Below, piece by piece: positions 1 to 7,689 of a stretch of DNA of 38,401 nt. The position numbers were made by a program, and so were the translations under genes. The DNA lies in NCBI GenBank assembly GCA_020441735.1, contig JAGRLQ010000239.1, positions 1 through 38,401 on the forward strand. The letters are read 5' to 3'. This stretch comes from Nitratireductor sp. Its GTDB lineage: Bacteria; Pseudomonadota; Alphaproteobacteria; Rhizobiales; Rhizobiaceae. Position 1 is the stretch's first letter; each line of letters begins with the position of its first letter. Under the pieces are notes generated by a model. It did not search any database. It was not told where the DNA came from and was given only the letters and a program-made list of their open reading frames with translations.

Positions 1-31
1 CCCGAGTTGAACGTAGAGCAACTTGAAAACC

Positions 32-472
32 CTACGCTGGGAGGAATTCCTGTGTGCGATCCTGCCAGGCACCCGCAAACAGTTTCCATTCGCGAACGGT
101 CGCGTTCTGACCGAAGCTCCGGCTGGGGCGCTTGACGATGACGCACTGCGCAGCCGAACCGCCTTCACCGTTCGACGTGTCGCGAACCGTGACAGCGAAG
201 GGCTGGAGCGTTCCGTTGCGCTGACGCTTGTGCTTGTTCTCCAGATACTTGTTGGTCGGAGAACCAGGCTGGAGTTTGAGGGTGATCATCGCACTGTCAT
301 CGGCCGAGATCGAAACCGTGCTGGTTCCATCAGCACCGATCATCGGCGTGGCCGTGTCGGTGTTGCGCTCGATCATGATCGCATCATCACCCTCGAAGAA
401 GCCGGTGGCTTCGTTGTTGTCGAGCATGCAGACGATGCTCTTGAACGAGAAGGATTGGATTTCACCTGCCAT
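32..472 (-). CDS. Tail tube-like structural protein (DUF3277 family)
   Basis: A 146-residue protein that I recognise as the DUF3277 phage structural family, found directly after the sheath gene in contractile-tailed phages. There it most likely forms the inner tail tube. The sequence shows a short N-terminal strand-rich start, a conserved acidic stretch (FFEGDDAI, about residues 25-32), then alternating beta-like segments and no membrane helix. An AAGGAG ribosome-binding site lies just ahead of the ATG at 472. The gene follows the sheath gene by 11 bases, so the two are surely cotranscribed. It is complete (TAG at 32-34). The family call rests on sequence style and position; the tube role is inferred. 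Confidence 0.75.
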   Translation of the reverse strand: MAGEIQSFSFKSIVCMLDNNEATGFFEGDDAIMIERNTDTATPMIGADGTSTVSISADDSAMITLKLQPGSPTNKYLENKHKRQRNGTLQPFAVTVRDTSNGEGGSAAQCVIVKRPSRSFGQNATVREWKLFAGAWQDRTQEFLPA

Positions 473-483
473 CTGTATGCTCC

Positions 484-1620
484 TTAGAAGGTCATCGTGT
501 AATCGACACGGGTGTAGTGGATGGCGCCGGCATAGCGGAAGAACGCCTGAATTGTTGGCGCAATACGCTGACGACGCTGGCTTTGTGCCACGTCCTCGAC
601 CCGCTGAACCTTGATTTCAAAGGCCGGAAGGATCTCGCCGAACTCGTTCTCAAAGTCGGCCACGAGACCGGCGATGAAGGCACGATTGAGGATTTCCTCG
701 ACGCAGTGAACCAGCATGCCGACACCGCGATTGGTGTAGGGAATGCGGTTGTTGTTGGCGAGCAGATCGAGCAACCGTTCTTCGGTCCTGGAGACGATCC
801 AGTCACCGGCATGAACCTCATCGATGAACGCCTCGCCGAAGTTCTGACCCTCGACAACCATCTCGACACCGCCGATATCGACATAGGTGTTCCAGAGATG
901 ACCTTGGGCCGATTGCAAACCCAGCTGCGGCACGAAACCGGTGGCACCCTGCACACCGGCAGAACCGATGTTGACAGGCGCAATGCCGACCAGCCGCTTG
1001 AACTTCGCCGTATAGGCGCTGTCGGGGTCGTCGAAGTTGAAGGTCGCAAGCCGGGACGAGAGGGCGACAGCCGGATATAGCGCGGCATCGGTATGATAGA
1101 AGCCCCAAGACCGGTCGTAAGACTCGCCCTTGGCGCGAGCACCAAGGTTCGTGGCATCGGCGGGCGACTGGATTTCAACCTCGTTGCCCTCGAAGCCGAT
1201 CTGGATGCGGCGGGTCTGCCCCCATGCCATAGCGGCATCTTCCATCACGTCGACACCGCGAATGCCAGAGTCGAAGTGCAGCCAGTACCAGTCTGGGTCA
1301 TAGTCCCAGATGGCATCCAGTTCAGCGGTGAAATCCGGGCCGGTAACCTTGGCAGGATCACGCCAGCCAAGTTTGATCTGGACGGGCTGGACCTCTTGGG
1401 AGAAGGCTGCCTGCGCCATTTTGTAAGCCTCGGTGGCAGGCGCATAGTCGACAGCAACCTCATCCATCGAGCCGTAAACCTTGGTGCGGGTATTGGCATC
1501 CAGAGGGCCAGCGGCCTCGGCATGCACCAGCAGCGGCACACCAAATCCGCGGCGGGTTGCGAAGTTGTCGCGCCTGGTCAGATTGACATCGACCACGCGA
1601 TCAATTGGAAGTCGGGGCAT
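484..1620 (-). CDS. Tail sheath protein (DUF3383 family)
   Basis: A 378-residue protein of the DUF3383 type, the sheath protein of this myovirus lineage. It polymerises around the tail tube and contracts on infection. The N-terminus (MPRLPIDRVVDVNLTRR) and the GFGVPLLV stretch near residue 26 are typical. The C-terminal third reads as the conserved sheath-lattice domain. No transmembrane segment or signal peptide is seen. It lies between the neck-terminator-like gene (9 bases upstream) and the tube-like gene, the standard connector-sheath-tube order. It is the main evidence that the tail is contractile. Confidence 0.8.
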   Translation of the reverse strand: MPRLPIDRVVDVNLTRRDNFATRRGFGVPLLVHAEAAGPLDANTRTKVYGSMDEVAVDYAPATEAYKMAQAAFSQEVQPVQIKLGWRDPAKVTGPDFTAELDAIWDYDPDWYWLHFDSGIRGVDVMEDAAMAWGQTRRIQIGFEGNEVEIQSPADATNLGARAKGESYDRSWGFYHTDAALYPAVALSSRLATFNFDDPDSAYTAKFKRLVGIAPVNIGSAGVQGATGFVPQLGLQSAQGHLWNTYVDIGGVEMVVEGQNFGEAFIDEVHAGDWIVSRTEERLLDLLANNNRIPYTNRGVGMLVHCVEEILNRAFIAGLVADFENEFGEILPAFEIKVQRVEDVAQSQRRQRIAPTIQAFFRYAGAIHYTRVDYTMTF

Positions 1621-1629
1621 TAGCCTCTC

Positions 1630-2172
1630 CTACGGTTTGATGACGGTAAGCGTCTCGGTCACATCCCCTGCCGATGAACCGGTTCTGGTAAACTCGGGAT
1701 CAACCTGTTCGATGGAATCGACCAGAACGCCGAGTGTGTTGATGTACCCGCGCAGCGAGACATCCATTTGCGCCCGTTCCTCCCAACGCTCGTTGATGAG
1801 CTCCGGCAACCGAATGACGGTGCCGCTGGCAAAGAGGATGAGCGGATAGAGATCGAACTCGACCTCATTCATTTCGCCGGCCACCTTGAGGGCAGCCAAC
1901 AAATCGGTGGCGTTTTGCGCGTAGGCATTGACCGAGAAGTCCCACTGCCATTCGCCTGCCAGATTGTGCTTGAAAGCCGGGCCGTCACCCGGTTCATCGA
2001 TTTCCGCGAAAGACCGCCCCATGGGCAGCTGGATACGATCTGACCGCAACAGGTTGATCATGATGTAGGCACCATCGGGCCTTGAGCCGCCCGGATGATC
2101 GACGATGACTTCCTCTACATCGGCATGAGCGAGGATCCAGCTACGGAGCTTGTTTTCGGTTTCTTCCTGCAT
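1630..2172 (-). CDS. Neck/tail terminator-like protein (LIC_12616 type)
   Basis: A 180-residue protein resembling the LIC_12616-type phage neck terminator family, which caps the tail tube at the neck. The frame is open further upstream, but I place the start at the ATG at 2172 (MQEETENKLR) because a GGAG lies 4 bases ahead and the longer form would overlap the previous gene by over 120 bases. As called, it overlaps the upstream gene by 32 bases, consistent with translational coupling. The middle has an ELPF-like mixed region (MINLLRSDRIQLP) and the C-terminus is strand-rich. Function comes from family and from its position immediately before the sheath. Confidence 0.65.
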   Translation of the reverse strand: MQEETENKLRSWILAHADVEEVIVDHPGGSRPDGAYIMINLLRSDRIQLPMGRSFAEIDEPGDGPAFKHNLAGEWQWDFSVNAYAQNATDLLAALKVAGEMNEVEFDLYPLILFASGTVIRLPELINERWEERAQMDVSLRGYINTLGVLVDSIEQVDPEFTRTGSSAGDVTETLTVIKP

Positions 2173-2506
2173 CGCGCTCCAGTCCCAGAACTGCTTTTGA
2201 AAACCCGTCACGCTCGACGGCTTGAAGGATGCGATAGGTCTGACCCCGCCAGAGGACCGACCCGTAGGCAAGGTCCGGGTCGGCCTCCAGCGGTTCCCTG
2301 GTCCACATTGAGTACATTGCCTTCTCGCGAATGCCTTCGGGCAAGTTCTGCAATTCTGGCAGGGAAATCGGCTGGATTACCGCCTTGATCGGCTTGGCTT
2401 CTCCAGCACCCGGTTTCCAGCGACCATCTACATAGCTGCCAGCAACGGGCGGTGTATAGCTAACCTGTTTTCCGAAGAAACTTACAGAAGCCGCTGATAG
2501 TTCCAT
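2141..2506 (-). CDS. Head-tail connector/head closure-like protein
   Basis: A 121-residue small structural protein with the pattern of phage head-closure or stopper proteins: an N-terminal beta hairpin, a central Ile-Pro-rich strand (AVIQPISLPELQNLP) and a conserved LWRGQTYRIL strand near the C-terminus. It sits one base from the gp10-like gene upstream and overlaps the start of the neck terminator gene downstream. I do not see a catalytic motif. The connector role is inferred mainly from size, composition and its place between the DUF4054 adaptor and the tail terminator. Confidence 0.55.
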   Translation of the reverse strand: MELSAASVSFFGKQVSYTPPVAGSYVDGRWKPGAGEAKPIKAVIQPISLPELQNLPEGIREKAMYSMWTREPLEADPDLAYGSVLWRGQTYRILQAVERDGFSKAVLGLERDAGRNRKQAP

Positions 2507-2507
2507 C

Positions 2508-2963
2508 TTATTTCACTTCCCAAGTGACTGCCTGCCGCATTGCGCTCGTGTCGATCAACGGGTTGCTGGAACCCTTTTGTCGGATCGTCGATGGGGCATT
2601 TGGCGGGCTATTGAGGCTCGTGATCTCGCCCTGAATATCGCCCTGCACAAGAATGCCGAGCTTGTTGAGCACGACCGGAATGGTGGAACTGCCGGCCATG
2701 ATCTGGCTTGCTGCCTTGCGCATGTGCCGCTTGTAGATGGACTTCTTCTTGGCAACCGTATTGCGCATGAAGGGGCGCTCGGGAATGTTGACCGTCCCGA
2801 ACTCGTTCCAGATCGCCTTGTTGAGATTGAAGCTGTCGGTCTTGCCTTTCGGAAACCCCGCCCGCAGCCGTTGCTCATGCCCTTTCGTAGCGGCCTTGAT
2901 CTTGTCGAGGCGTTCTTTGGCATTGCCCTTGGAGCGGACCTTGGCAAAGACCATCACACGCAC
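2508..2963 (-). CDS. HK97 gp10-like neck/minor structural protein
   Basis: A 151-residue basic protein. The stretch EFGTVNIPERPFMRNTV (about residues 54-70) is the hallmark of HK97 gp10-like and related neck proteins, in which a G-x-IPxRPFMR segment is conserved. It begins inside the end of the DUF4054 gene (10-base overlap) and is followed one base later by the head-closure-like gene, so the neck genes form a tight translational string. It probably acts at the head-tail interface. The motif is seen directly; the precise role is family inference. Confidence 0.65.
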   Translation of the reverse strand: MRVMVFAKVRSKGNAKERLDKIKAATKGHEQRLRAGFPKGKTDSFNLNKAIWNEFGTVNIPERPFMRNTVAKKKSIYKRHMRKAASQIMAGSSTIPVVLNKLGILVQGDIQGEITSLNSPPNAPSTIRQKGSSNPLIDTSAMRQAVTWEVK

Positions 2964-3415
2964 ATGACGGGCGGGAAGGACCGCCGCAGGAGCTCCTGAT
3001 ACCGCTTGCCATAGGCGCTCAAATCAACACTGGTTGGGGCAGGAGCACTATCGGTACTACCGCCTCCACTGCCCAAAATGGAGCCATCCTGGAAGAACTC
3101 GATCTGGGTGTCTCCGACCTTGTGGGACTTGATGCCGCCGCCGCTAAGAGACGCTGCATTGTCAGTCTCCATTATGGCCGCTGCCTGCGACCGCCCAGGT
3201 TCGCCTTGCAGGGTCAGAAGATGGGCTGCCAGCCACAGGCAGGCATCCCCGATGTCATTTTCGATCCAGGTCTGCGCCGCAGAACTGCCGTCACCCTGTA
3301 TGACCGTCCGTCCGGCTTCGACCAGCACAGCGTTGACGGTAGCGTCAGCAACCAGACCGAACTCGGGAAAGCGGGTCTTGAACGTGTCGGCGTTTGGAAC
3401 AGTGTGATCCGGCAT
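2954..3415 (-). CDS. Head-tail adaptor protein (DUF4054 family)
   Basis: A 153-residue protein matching the DUF4054 pattern. The N-terminal FKTRFPEFGLVADATVNAVL segment (near residues 12-31) and the central W-x-x-A-x-HLLTL stretch (DACLWLAAHLLTLQ) are typical of the helical head-tail adaptor that docks on the portal. A Gly/Ser-rich linker (about residues 113-130) precedes a short C-terminal helix. It is the first gene after the minus-strand terminator at 3430-3458, so neck and tail genes downstream of that terminator depend on readthrough or on their own promoter, which I could not identify. Confidence 0.7.
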   Translation of the reverse strand: MPDHTVPNADTFKTRFPEFGLVADATVNAVLVEAGRTVIQGDGSSAAQTWIENDIGDACLWLAAHLLTLQGEPGRSQAAAIMETDNAASLSGGGIKSHKVGDTQIEFFQDGSILGSGGGSTDSAPAPTSVDLSAYGKRYQELLRRSFPPVMCV

Positions 3416-3429
3416 GGCAAACCTCGATG

Positions 3430-3458
3430 GAAAAACCCCGGCCTGTTAGGACCGGGGT
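3430..3458 (-). terminator. Rho-independent terminator, leftward
   Basis: A GC-rich hairpin: ACCCCGG at 3435-3441 pairs with CCGGGGT at 3452-3458, and CCT/AGG inside extends it to about ten pairs with one bulged base. On the leftward transcript it is followed by five U residues (3430-3434). It sits between the Ala/Glu/Lys-rich gene and the DUF4054 gene, so it probably reduces transcription from the capsid genes into the neck and tail genes. Confidence 0.8.
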
Positions 3459-3483
3459 CTGTGACATCTGATTGTCGGGAAGA

Positions 3484-3867
3484 TCAGGACTTTTTATCGT
3501 CCGGTTTCTTCTCGGCTGCGGCTTTTGCAGCGGCCTCGGCTTCTGCCTTGGCCTTTGCGTCGGCATCAGCTTTTTCCTTTGCCGCCTTCTCGGCAGCCTC
3601 TTTCTCGGCGGCTTCCTTTTCAGCCTTGGCCTTCTCGGCTGCGGCTTTTGCAGCGGCCTCGGCTTCTGCGGCTGCCCGCTCGGCTTCCATTTCAGGATCG
3701 ATGCCGACGAGTACACCGGTCTCGGCCCAGGCAGCCACAACAGCGTTGTTCTGGATTGCCTTAATCTGGGCTTCTGTCGCCGGAAGGCTTTTGCCCGGTG
3801 CGATTGTGCCGACACCAGGCACATGAAGCGGGCCGTCGCCTGTGTTTTGAAGTGCAAACTTGCTCAT
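3484..3867 (-). CDS. Ala/Lys/Glu-rich coiled-coil protein downstream of capsid
   Basis: A 127-residue protein in two parts. Residues 1-58 are a small, possibly folded domain (FALQNTGDGPLHVPGVG at the start) resembling the head-fibre or spike-like domains found next to capsid genes. Residues 59-127 are almost only Ala, Glu and Lys in heptad-like AEKEAAEK repeats and end in a charged tail, suggesting a long single helix or coiled coil. It lies just after the major capsid gene and before a terminator. I infer a virion decoration or fibre role. The low-complexity tail makes homology-based naming unreliable. Confidence 0.6.
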   Translation of the reverse strand: MSKFALQNTGDGPLHVPGVGTIAPGKSLPATEAQIKAIQNNAVVAAWAETGVLVGIDPEMEAERAAAEAEAAAKAAAEKAKAEKEAAEKEAAEKAAKEKADADAKAKAEAEAAAKAAAEKKPDDKKS

Positions 3868-3892
3868 GTCGTCAGGTTCCTTGTTGAAGGGA

Positions 3893-3915
3893 GAGGGGGC
3901 GCTGAACGCCCCCTC
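3893..3915. repeat. Perfect 9-bp inverted repeat after the capsid gene
   Basis: GAGGGGGCG (3893-3901) and CGCCCCCTC (3907-3915) form a perfect 9-bp stem with a five-base loop in the 58-base gap after the major capsid gene. No U tract follows in the leftward direction. It looks more like an mRNA 3'-end stabiliser or pause hairpin than a classical terminator. Confidence 0.6.
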
Positions 3916-3925
3916 AATTCATCGC

Positions 3926-4885
3926 TTAGATGCCGTCCACGTAACGAACGGAACCCGGCCGGCGCACATCCAGCCCGCCAATGCGGAAGATGCCGGGGTT
4001 CTTGAACTGGAGACCCTCGAACTGCGTCGGCAGGAAGCGGAAGGCCATGGGGATGTGCATGGAAAGCACTTCCTCATCGCGCTTGTAAGCAACCATCCGG
4101 TCAGTGCCGCCATCGCCAGCACCTGTCAGCTGACGCAGCGCCTTGATGGTCAGCTTGCGCCCGGTCTCACGGGTGTAGACGTTGTTCTTCTCCAGGAACT
4201 CGATGATTGACATCTGGGTATCCGGGATGCGGCGGGTGGTCAGGGCCACCAACTGCGCATGAGGCAACAGGATGGTGTCCGCCATCTCGATCGTCAGGGA
4301 GTCAACGTAGACGCCAAGCAGCGCATTGTTGACATCCAGCAGGATCTCGTCAGCGTTCTTGTCCGCCCACAGCGCACTGGTGTCAGCAGCGTTGTTGGGA
4401 GCGGCAACCTTGGTGATACCGGGATAGTTGATAAGGCCATAGAACCCCTTCGCCTCATTCCCGAAGTAACCCACTTCCTCGCACATTTCCTCGTAGGCCC
4501 TGCGGGCATACATGGCATTCATGGCGGCAAGATTGACACCCAACCAGCGGGCACGACCGATCTCGAACAGCGTATAGTCGTAACCCATGGCGCCTTCGGC
4601 GATCTGGATTTCGTACTTCGCCAGGTTCGCGTTGGCGTAAGGAACATCATCCGCGCGGGTGTTGATCCATTTCGCCTTGCCGGTACCGTCATACGAGAAG
4701 TAGGTCACCGATGCCGCAAATTCCGGGGTCGAATAGTCGATCGGAATGAAGCGGGTGTAGGTGATCTCGGGGTATTTCTTCTCGTACACCCTGCGGTTGA
4801 TGTGGGAGGCCTGGTTGATTGCAAACTGCAAATTGGCCTGGTTATCCCGGAGGTATTGCTCCGGGACGTTCACGTGAGCGTTCAT
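3926..4885 (-). CDS. Major capsid protein (DUF2184 family)
   Basis: A 319-residue protein of the DUF2184 capsid family, expected to take the HK97 fold and build the head shell. It has an N-terminal helical arm (NVPEQYLRDNQANLQFAINQ), the conserved GAMGYDYTLFEI region near residue 98 and a C-terminal strand-rich domain ending in RRPGSVRYVDGI. The start at 4885 has an AAGGAGGG ribosome-binding site, fitting high expression. Upstream are the decoration and protease/scaffold genes in the usual DUF2213-cement-DUF2184 order. No separate delta-domain gene is seen, and scaffolding is probably supplied by the DUF2213 C-terminus. Confidence 0.85.
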   Translation of the reverse strand: MNAHVNVPEQYLRDNQANLQFAINQASHINRRVYEKKYPEITYTRFIPIDYSTPEFAASVTYFSYDGTGKAKWINTRADDVPYANANLAKYEIQIAEGAMGYDYTLFEIGRARWLGVNLAAMNAMYARRAYEEMCEEVGYFGNEAKGFYGLINYPGITKVAAPNNAADTSALWADKNADEILLDVNNALLGVYVDSLTIEMADTILLPHAQLVALTTRRIPDTQMSIIEFLEKNNVYTRETGRKLTIKALRQLTGAGDGGTDRMVAYKRDEEVLSMHIPMAFRFLPTQFEGLQFKNPGIFRIGGLDVRRPGSVRYVDGI

Positions 4886-4899
4886 TGAAGCGGCCCTCC

Positions 4900-5331
4900 T
4901 TAGCGGATGCGAACGCGGGCGAGACCGCCAAGCGCAGCGCTGGTTTCGTAAACGGCGTTCGGAAGGGCAGCGATGCCAGCGCCAGCGGTCTTGCCGCAGG
5001 TTCCGTCAGCCTCCTTGTAGAGCACCGCATCATTGGCATTGACTGCCTCGTAAACGGTGACCCAGATCGCGCCAGTCCGCAGGACCGAGGCGGTTTCGCC
5101 CGTGACGTATTTGTCAGCAAGGCGGGTGCGGTCGGCAACGGTAATGCCGATCGGGGCATCGCCACCGATGACGATTCCGTCATCTGCGGTTCCCTGGGAC
5201 ACGACAATGCCCCAGCCGATATCGCCGCCTTCAACCTGACGGCTTGCAGCATCACGAAGCGAGGCATCGGCAATCATGCCGTTCATCGCTTCGCCAATGC
5301 CGCTCTGATAACCCTGTTGGATGTCCGGCAT
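4900..5331 (-). CDS. Capsid decoration/structural cement protein
   Basis: A 143-residue protein with the layout of the phage structural cement family that follows DUF2213 proteases. The N-terminus (MPDIQQGYQSGIGEAMNGMIAD) is conserved in the group, followed by Gly/Ala/Val-rich strands (GDIGWGIVVSQGTADDGIVIGG). It probably binds the outside of the capsid lattice and stabilises it. It lies 5 bases after the protease gene and 14 bases before the major capsid gene. No trimeric-spike or Ig-like motif is evident. Confidence 0.7.
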   Translation of the reverse strand: MPDIQQGYQSGIGEAMNGMIADASLRDAASRQVEGGDIGWGIVVSQGTADDGIVIGGDAPIGITVADRTRLADKYVTGETASVLRTGAIWVTVYEAVNANDAVLYKEADGTCGKTAGAGIAALPNAVYETSAALGGLARVRIR

Positions 5332-5336
5332 GGCGG

Positions 5337-6506
5337 TTACTCCTGTTCCTCATCCTCGCGCCAGGCTTTGGACTGGCTATCAAGCATTGCCTGATGCGCC
5401 TTGTCCTCGTCGGCGATGGACTGTTTCGGGGCGGGTTTACCGGCACCGTCTTTCATGCCCTTGGCAATCGTGTCGGTGTCGATGGTGGCGACGAGCGCAT
5501 CGAAGCGGGCCTCGATGTATTCGTCGGACTTGTCTTTCACCGTGTCGGCTCCGCACTGGTCGGAAACCACTTCACGGCGAATATCGGCATTGGATTTGCC
5601 GGTGGCGTCGAATTTCTCGACGAGATGCTTGGCCGCATCGACGATGACCGAACGATCGGCAACCATCTGATCGAGGTCTGTATCGGAGACTTTCGCCTTC
5701 TCCAGTTCCTCAATCTTTGCGTCCTTCTCGCCGAGCTCTTTGTCCTTTGCGGCAATCGCATCCTTGTGCGTTGCTTTCAGGTTCTCGACGTTGGCGGCGG
5801 AGTCGGACAACTGCTTTTGCAGCCGTTCGATCACCTGCGCACCCTGGTCAGTGGTCTCGATGGAAATGCCATCGACAACCACCGTGCGGGTTTTGATGTC
5901 CGGCACGTTTTCTCTCCTGTCCATGATGGAAGATAGGGGTTGGTTGACGGGGAACGCTCCCCAGGTTGAAGGAGCGTCACCGATGCGACACTCGGCACCC
6001 GCGCGACCATGATCGACAATGGCGATATGGTTGATGCGGATGTTGGTTTGGATGGCGTCATACGTGATCGTATGCTCGCCTTCCTTGATGGTTCCGGGCG
6101 TCCAGAGCAGGTCGCAGACATAACCTGCCGACAGCCCTTTCTTGCCCTTCTCGATGAGATCGATGGTCTTGGCGTCGGTCACCATGAGCGGCACACGGAC
6201 ATACTCGCCGTCACGTGCCACTTCCTCGCCGACATGACCGACTGACAGATCGCGGTGGTTATCAGCCGTCACCATCTCGGAGGGATGGTCATTGGTAACC
6301 GGCTTGTTGGCAAAGCTCGCCATGGAACCACGGTCGAACACCTGTTCCTCGGGCCGGTAGATGATGGCCCATTCCAGGTCCGGCCGGCCTACCTCATCCC
6401 CCTTGTAAATCTGGACACCAGTCCTGGCCGTCCGCACATCTGCGGCAAGATAACCGTCAGCCGTGCGCCGGGTTGCCCCTACGGCTACCGCGTCGATGAA
6501 TTGCAT
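5337..6506 (-). CDS. Capsid maturation protease and scaffold (DUF2213)
   Basis: A 389-residue DUF2213 protein in two parts. Residues 1 to about 185 form a prohead-protease domain with the conserved TNDHPSE segment (His, near residue 74), the GLSAGYVCD segment (Ser, near 125) and NHIAIVDHGRAGAECRI (second His, near 160), the pattern of a herpes assemblin-like Ser/His protease. From about 205 to 305 it is strongly coiled-coil (KDKELGEKDAKIEELEKAK), typical of a built-in scaffold that is later degraded. It starts the capsid subcluster, after the three rightward genes that split the late block. Confidence 0.8.
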   Translation of the reverse strand: MQFIDAVAVGATRRTADGYLAADVRTARTGVQIYKGDEVGRPDLEWAIIYRPEEQVFDRGSMASFANKPVTNDHPSEMVTADNHRDLSVGHVGEEVARDGEYVRVPLMVTDAKTIDLIEKGKKGLSAGYVCDLLWTPGTIKEGEHTITYDAIQTNIRINHIAIVDHGRAGAECRIGDAPSTWGAFPVNQPLSSIMDRRENVPDIKTRTVVVDGISIETTDQGAQVIERLQKQLSDSAANVENLKATHKDAIAAKDKELGEKDAKIEELEKAKVSDTDLDQMVADRSVIVDAAKHLVEKFDATGKSNADIRREVVSDQCGADTVKDKSDEYIEARFDALVATIDTDTIAKGMKDGAGKPAPKQSIADEDKAHQAMLDSQSKAWREDEEQE

Positions 6507-6535
6507 GTCTGTCTCCCGTTGGGATAGAAGGCGCC

Positions 6536-6730
6536 ATGGGCGATGACGAGTTGAAGCGATTCCTGCTGGATCACAGCGAGCGGCTGGCCCGCCTCGAATT
6601 GCTTCTGAAAGCCGTCATTGCCCGGCTGGATGGCCGGGTGCAGGAGGACACCCCCCTGACCCTGGAAGAACTGATTGAAACCCTCGCGCCACGGCTCGGG
6701 CCGGACGAGAAGGATAAAACCGATGGCTAA
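6536..6730 (+). CDS. Small helical protein, opposite-strand cassette gene 1
   Basis: A 64-residue protein I do not recognise. It reads as an N-terminal amphipathic helix with leucine spacing (ELKRFLLDHSERLARLELLLKAVIARL), followed by an acidic helix and a charged C-terminus, with no cysteine and no membrane segment. A GAAGG ribosome-binding site precedes the ATG. It is encoded against the direction of the surrounding late genes, 29 bases from the divergent DUF2213 start, and its end overlaps the next gene. It may be a small regulator or a partner of the next protein; I infer nothing stronger. Confidence 0.6.
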   Translation: MGDDELKRFLLDHSERLARLELLLKAVIARLDGRVQEDTPLTLEELIETLAPRLGPDEKDKTDG

Positions 6731-6932
6731 ACGCACAGAATTGACCGTGTGCGCGTCTTGCGGCGAAACCGTACCCATCACCCTCAAAACGCCAAACCAC
6801 GCTCTACACGTGGTCCTGTCGATCCTGACGATGGGTCTGTGGCTGGTCGTTTACCTCGCGGCCATCCTCGACAGCGCCATGAACAACCGTTTCAGTCGCA
6901 AGCGCTGCCCGAAATGCAATGGCCGGTTGTGA
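6723..6932 (+). CDS. Small membrane protein with split zinc-ribbon
   Basis: A 69-residue protein with a CASC motif at residues 10-13 and a CPKC motif at residues 62-65. The two could form one zinc-binding knuckle around a central hydrophobic segment (about residues 28-47, HVVLSILTMGLWLVVYLAAI) that reads as one membrane helix. I chose the ATG at 6723 (MAKRTEL) because it overlaps the previous stop codon, as is normal for coupled genes. No family recognised. It is the middle gene of the rightward cassette inside the leftward late block. Confidence 0.65.
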   Translation: MAKRTELTVCASCGETVPITLKTPNHALHVVLSILTMGLWLVVYLAAILDSAMNNRFSRKRCPKCNGRL

Positions 6933-7017
6933 ACTGTACGAATTGGCGAAATTGCACAATTTTGCAAACTGACCGGAATGCTTGACTACAAGGCTGGCAA
7001 CGCTGCCCGAAATGCAA
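6903..7017. repeat. 17-bp direct repeat flanking a promoter-like gap
   Basis: The 17-mer CGCTGCCCGAAATGCAA occurs at 6903-6919 (inside the end of the zinc-ribbon gene) and again at 7001-7017 (just before the formyltransferase start). The gap between them also holds a loose TTGCA...TTGCAA dyad. The second copy looks like a duplicated junction, as if the formyltransferase gene had been joined on by recombination at this sequence. Confidence 0.7.
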
Positions 7018-7029
7018 AGGAACACTCTG

Positions 7030-7686
7030 ATGTCTGACAAATCCGTTATGCTTCTGGCCTCAACTGGCGATGAGGCGAACCGCATCTCCGCCTTCTGCAA
7101 AAGGGCATTCGGTCAGGTGGAAACCTACCATGGCAATTGGGGGCAACCGCTTCCCGGGGAATGCAATTGGTGGCAGGGTGATCTGCTGATTTCCTACTGT
7201 TCCAGGTGGATCGTTCCGCAATCCCTGCTTGAGAGGGCTGCGGTTGCCGCCATTAACTTCCATCCGGCACCGCCTGAATATCCGGGTGTCGGTGGGATCA
7301 ATTGGGCGCTTTACGATGGCGCTTCGTCTTTTGGTGTCACCTGCCACCATATGACGCCGGAGATTGATGCCGGTTCAATTGTTGAGGTTCGCCGGTTTCC
7401 GATCATTGCATCCGAAGATGTCGAAAGCCTTTTTCAGCGAACACATACCCATCTTGAGACCCTGGCATATGATGTCATCGCAAGGCTCGCGAACGACCTG
7501 CCGCTTCCAACCGCGTCCGAAAGCTGGGGCAAGGTCCGTCGCACAAGGGATGAATTGAACGAACTCGCAACAATAACGCCCGACATGACAGGCGATGAGA
7601 TCACCCGCAGAATCCGCGCAACCTCGTTTGGTAGTTGGAAACCAACTGTCAAAGTAGGCAGCTTTGAGTTCGAGTTGAAAAGCTGA
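7030..7686 (+). CDS. Formyltransferase (methionyl-tRNA formyltransferase-like)
   Basis: A 218-residue protein with the catalytic pattern of the 10-formyl-tetrahydrofolate-dependent formyltransferase family (Fmt, GART and sugar N-formyltransferases). It shows Asn76 and His78 in INFHPAPPEYPG and Asp113 in IDAGSI, the usual N/H/D triad. The N-terminus (VMLLASTGDEANRI) starts a Rossmann-like fold. It lacks the long C-terminal tRNA-binding domain of Fmt, so a sugar, nucleotide or small-molecule acceptor is at least as likely. AAGGA precedes the ATG at 7030. It is encoded on the opposite strand to the late genes and meets the head morphogenesis gene end to end, like a moron gene. Confidence 0.8.
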   Translation: MSDKSVMLLASTGDEANRISAFCKRAFGQVETYHGNWGQPLPGECNWWQGDLLISYCSRWIVPQSLLERAAVAAINFHPAPPEYPGVGGINWALYDGASSFGVTCHHMTPEIDAGSIVEVRRFPIIASEDVESLFQRTHTHLETLAYDVIARLANDLPLPTASESWGKVRRTRDELNELATITPDMTGDEITRRIRATSFGSWKPTVKVGSFEFELKS

Positions 7687-7689
7687 CGC

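Noticed and set aside
484..1238. Several long alternate frames inside the sheath, terminase and fusion-protein genes.
   Set aside because: All are antisense or shifted readings rich in Arg, Ser and Pro, the usual shadow of high-GC coding sequence; no family match.
3526..3857. Long frames opposite the Ala/Glu/Lys-rich gene (3472-4005 and others).
   Set aside because: The low-complexity codon repeats of the real gene keep other frames open; the translations are Leu/Arg/Cys-rich runs without protein-like character.
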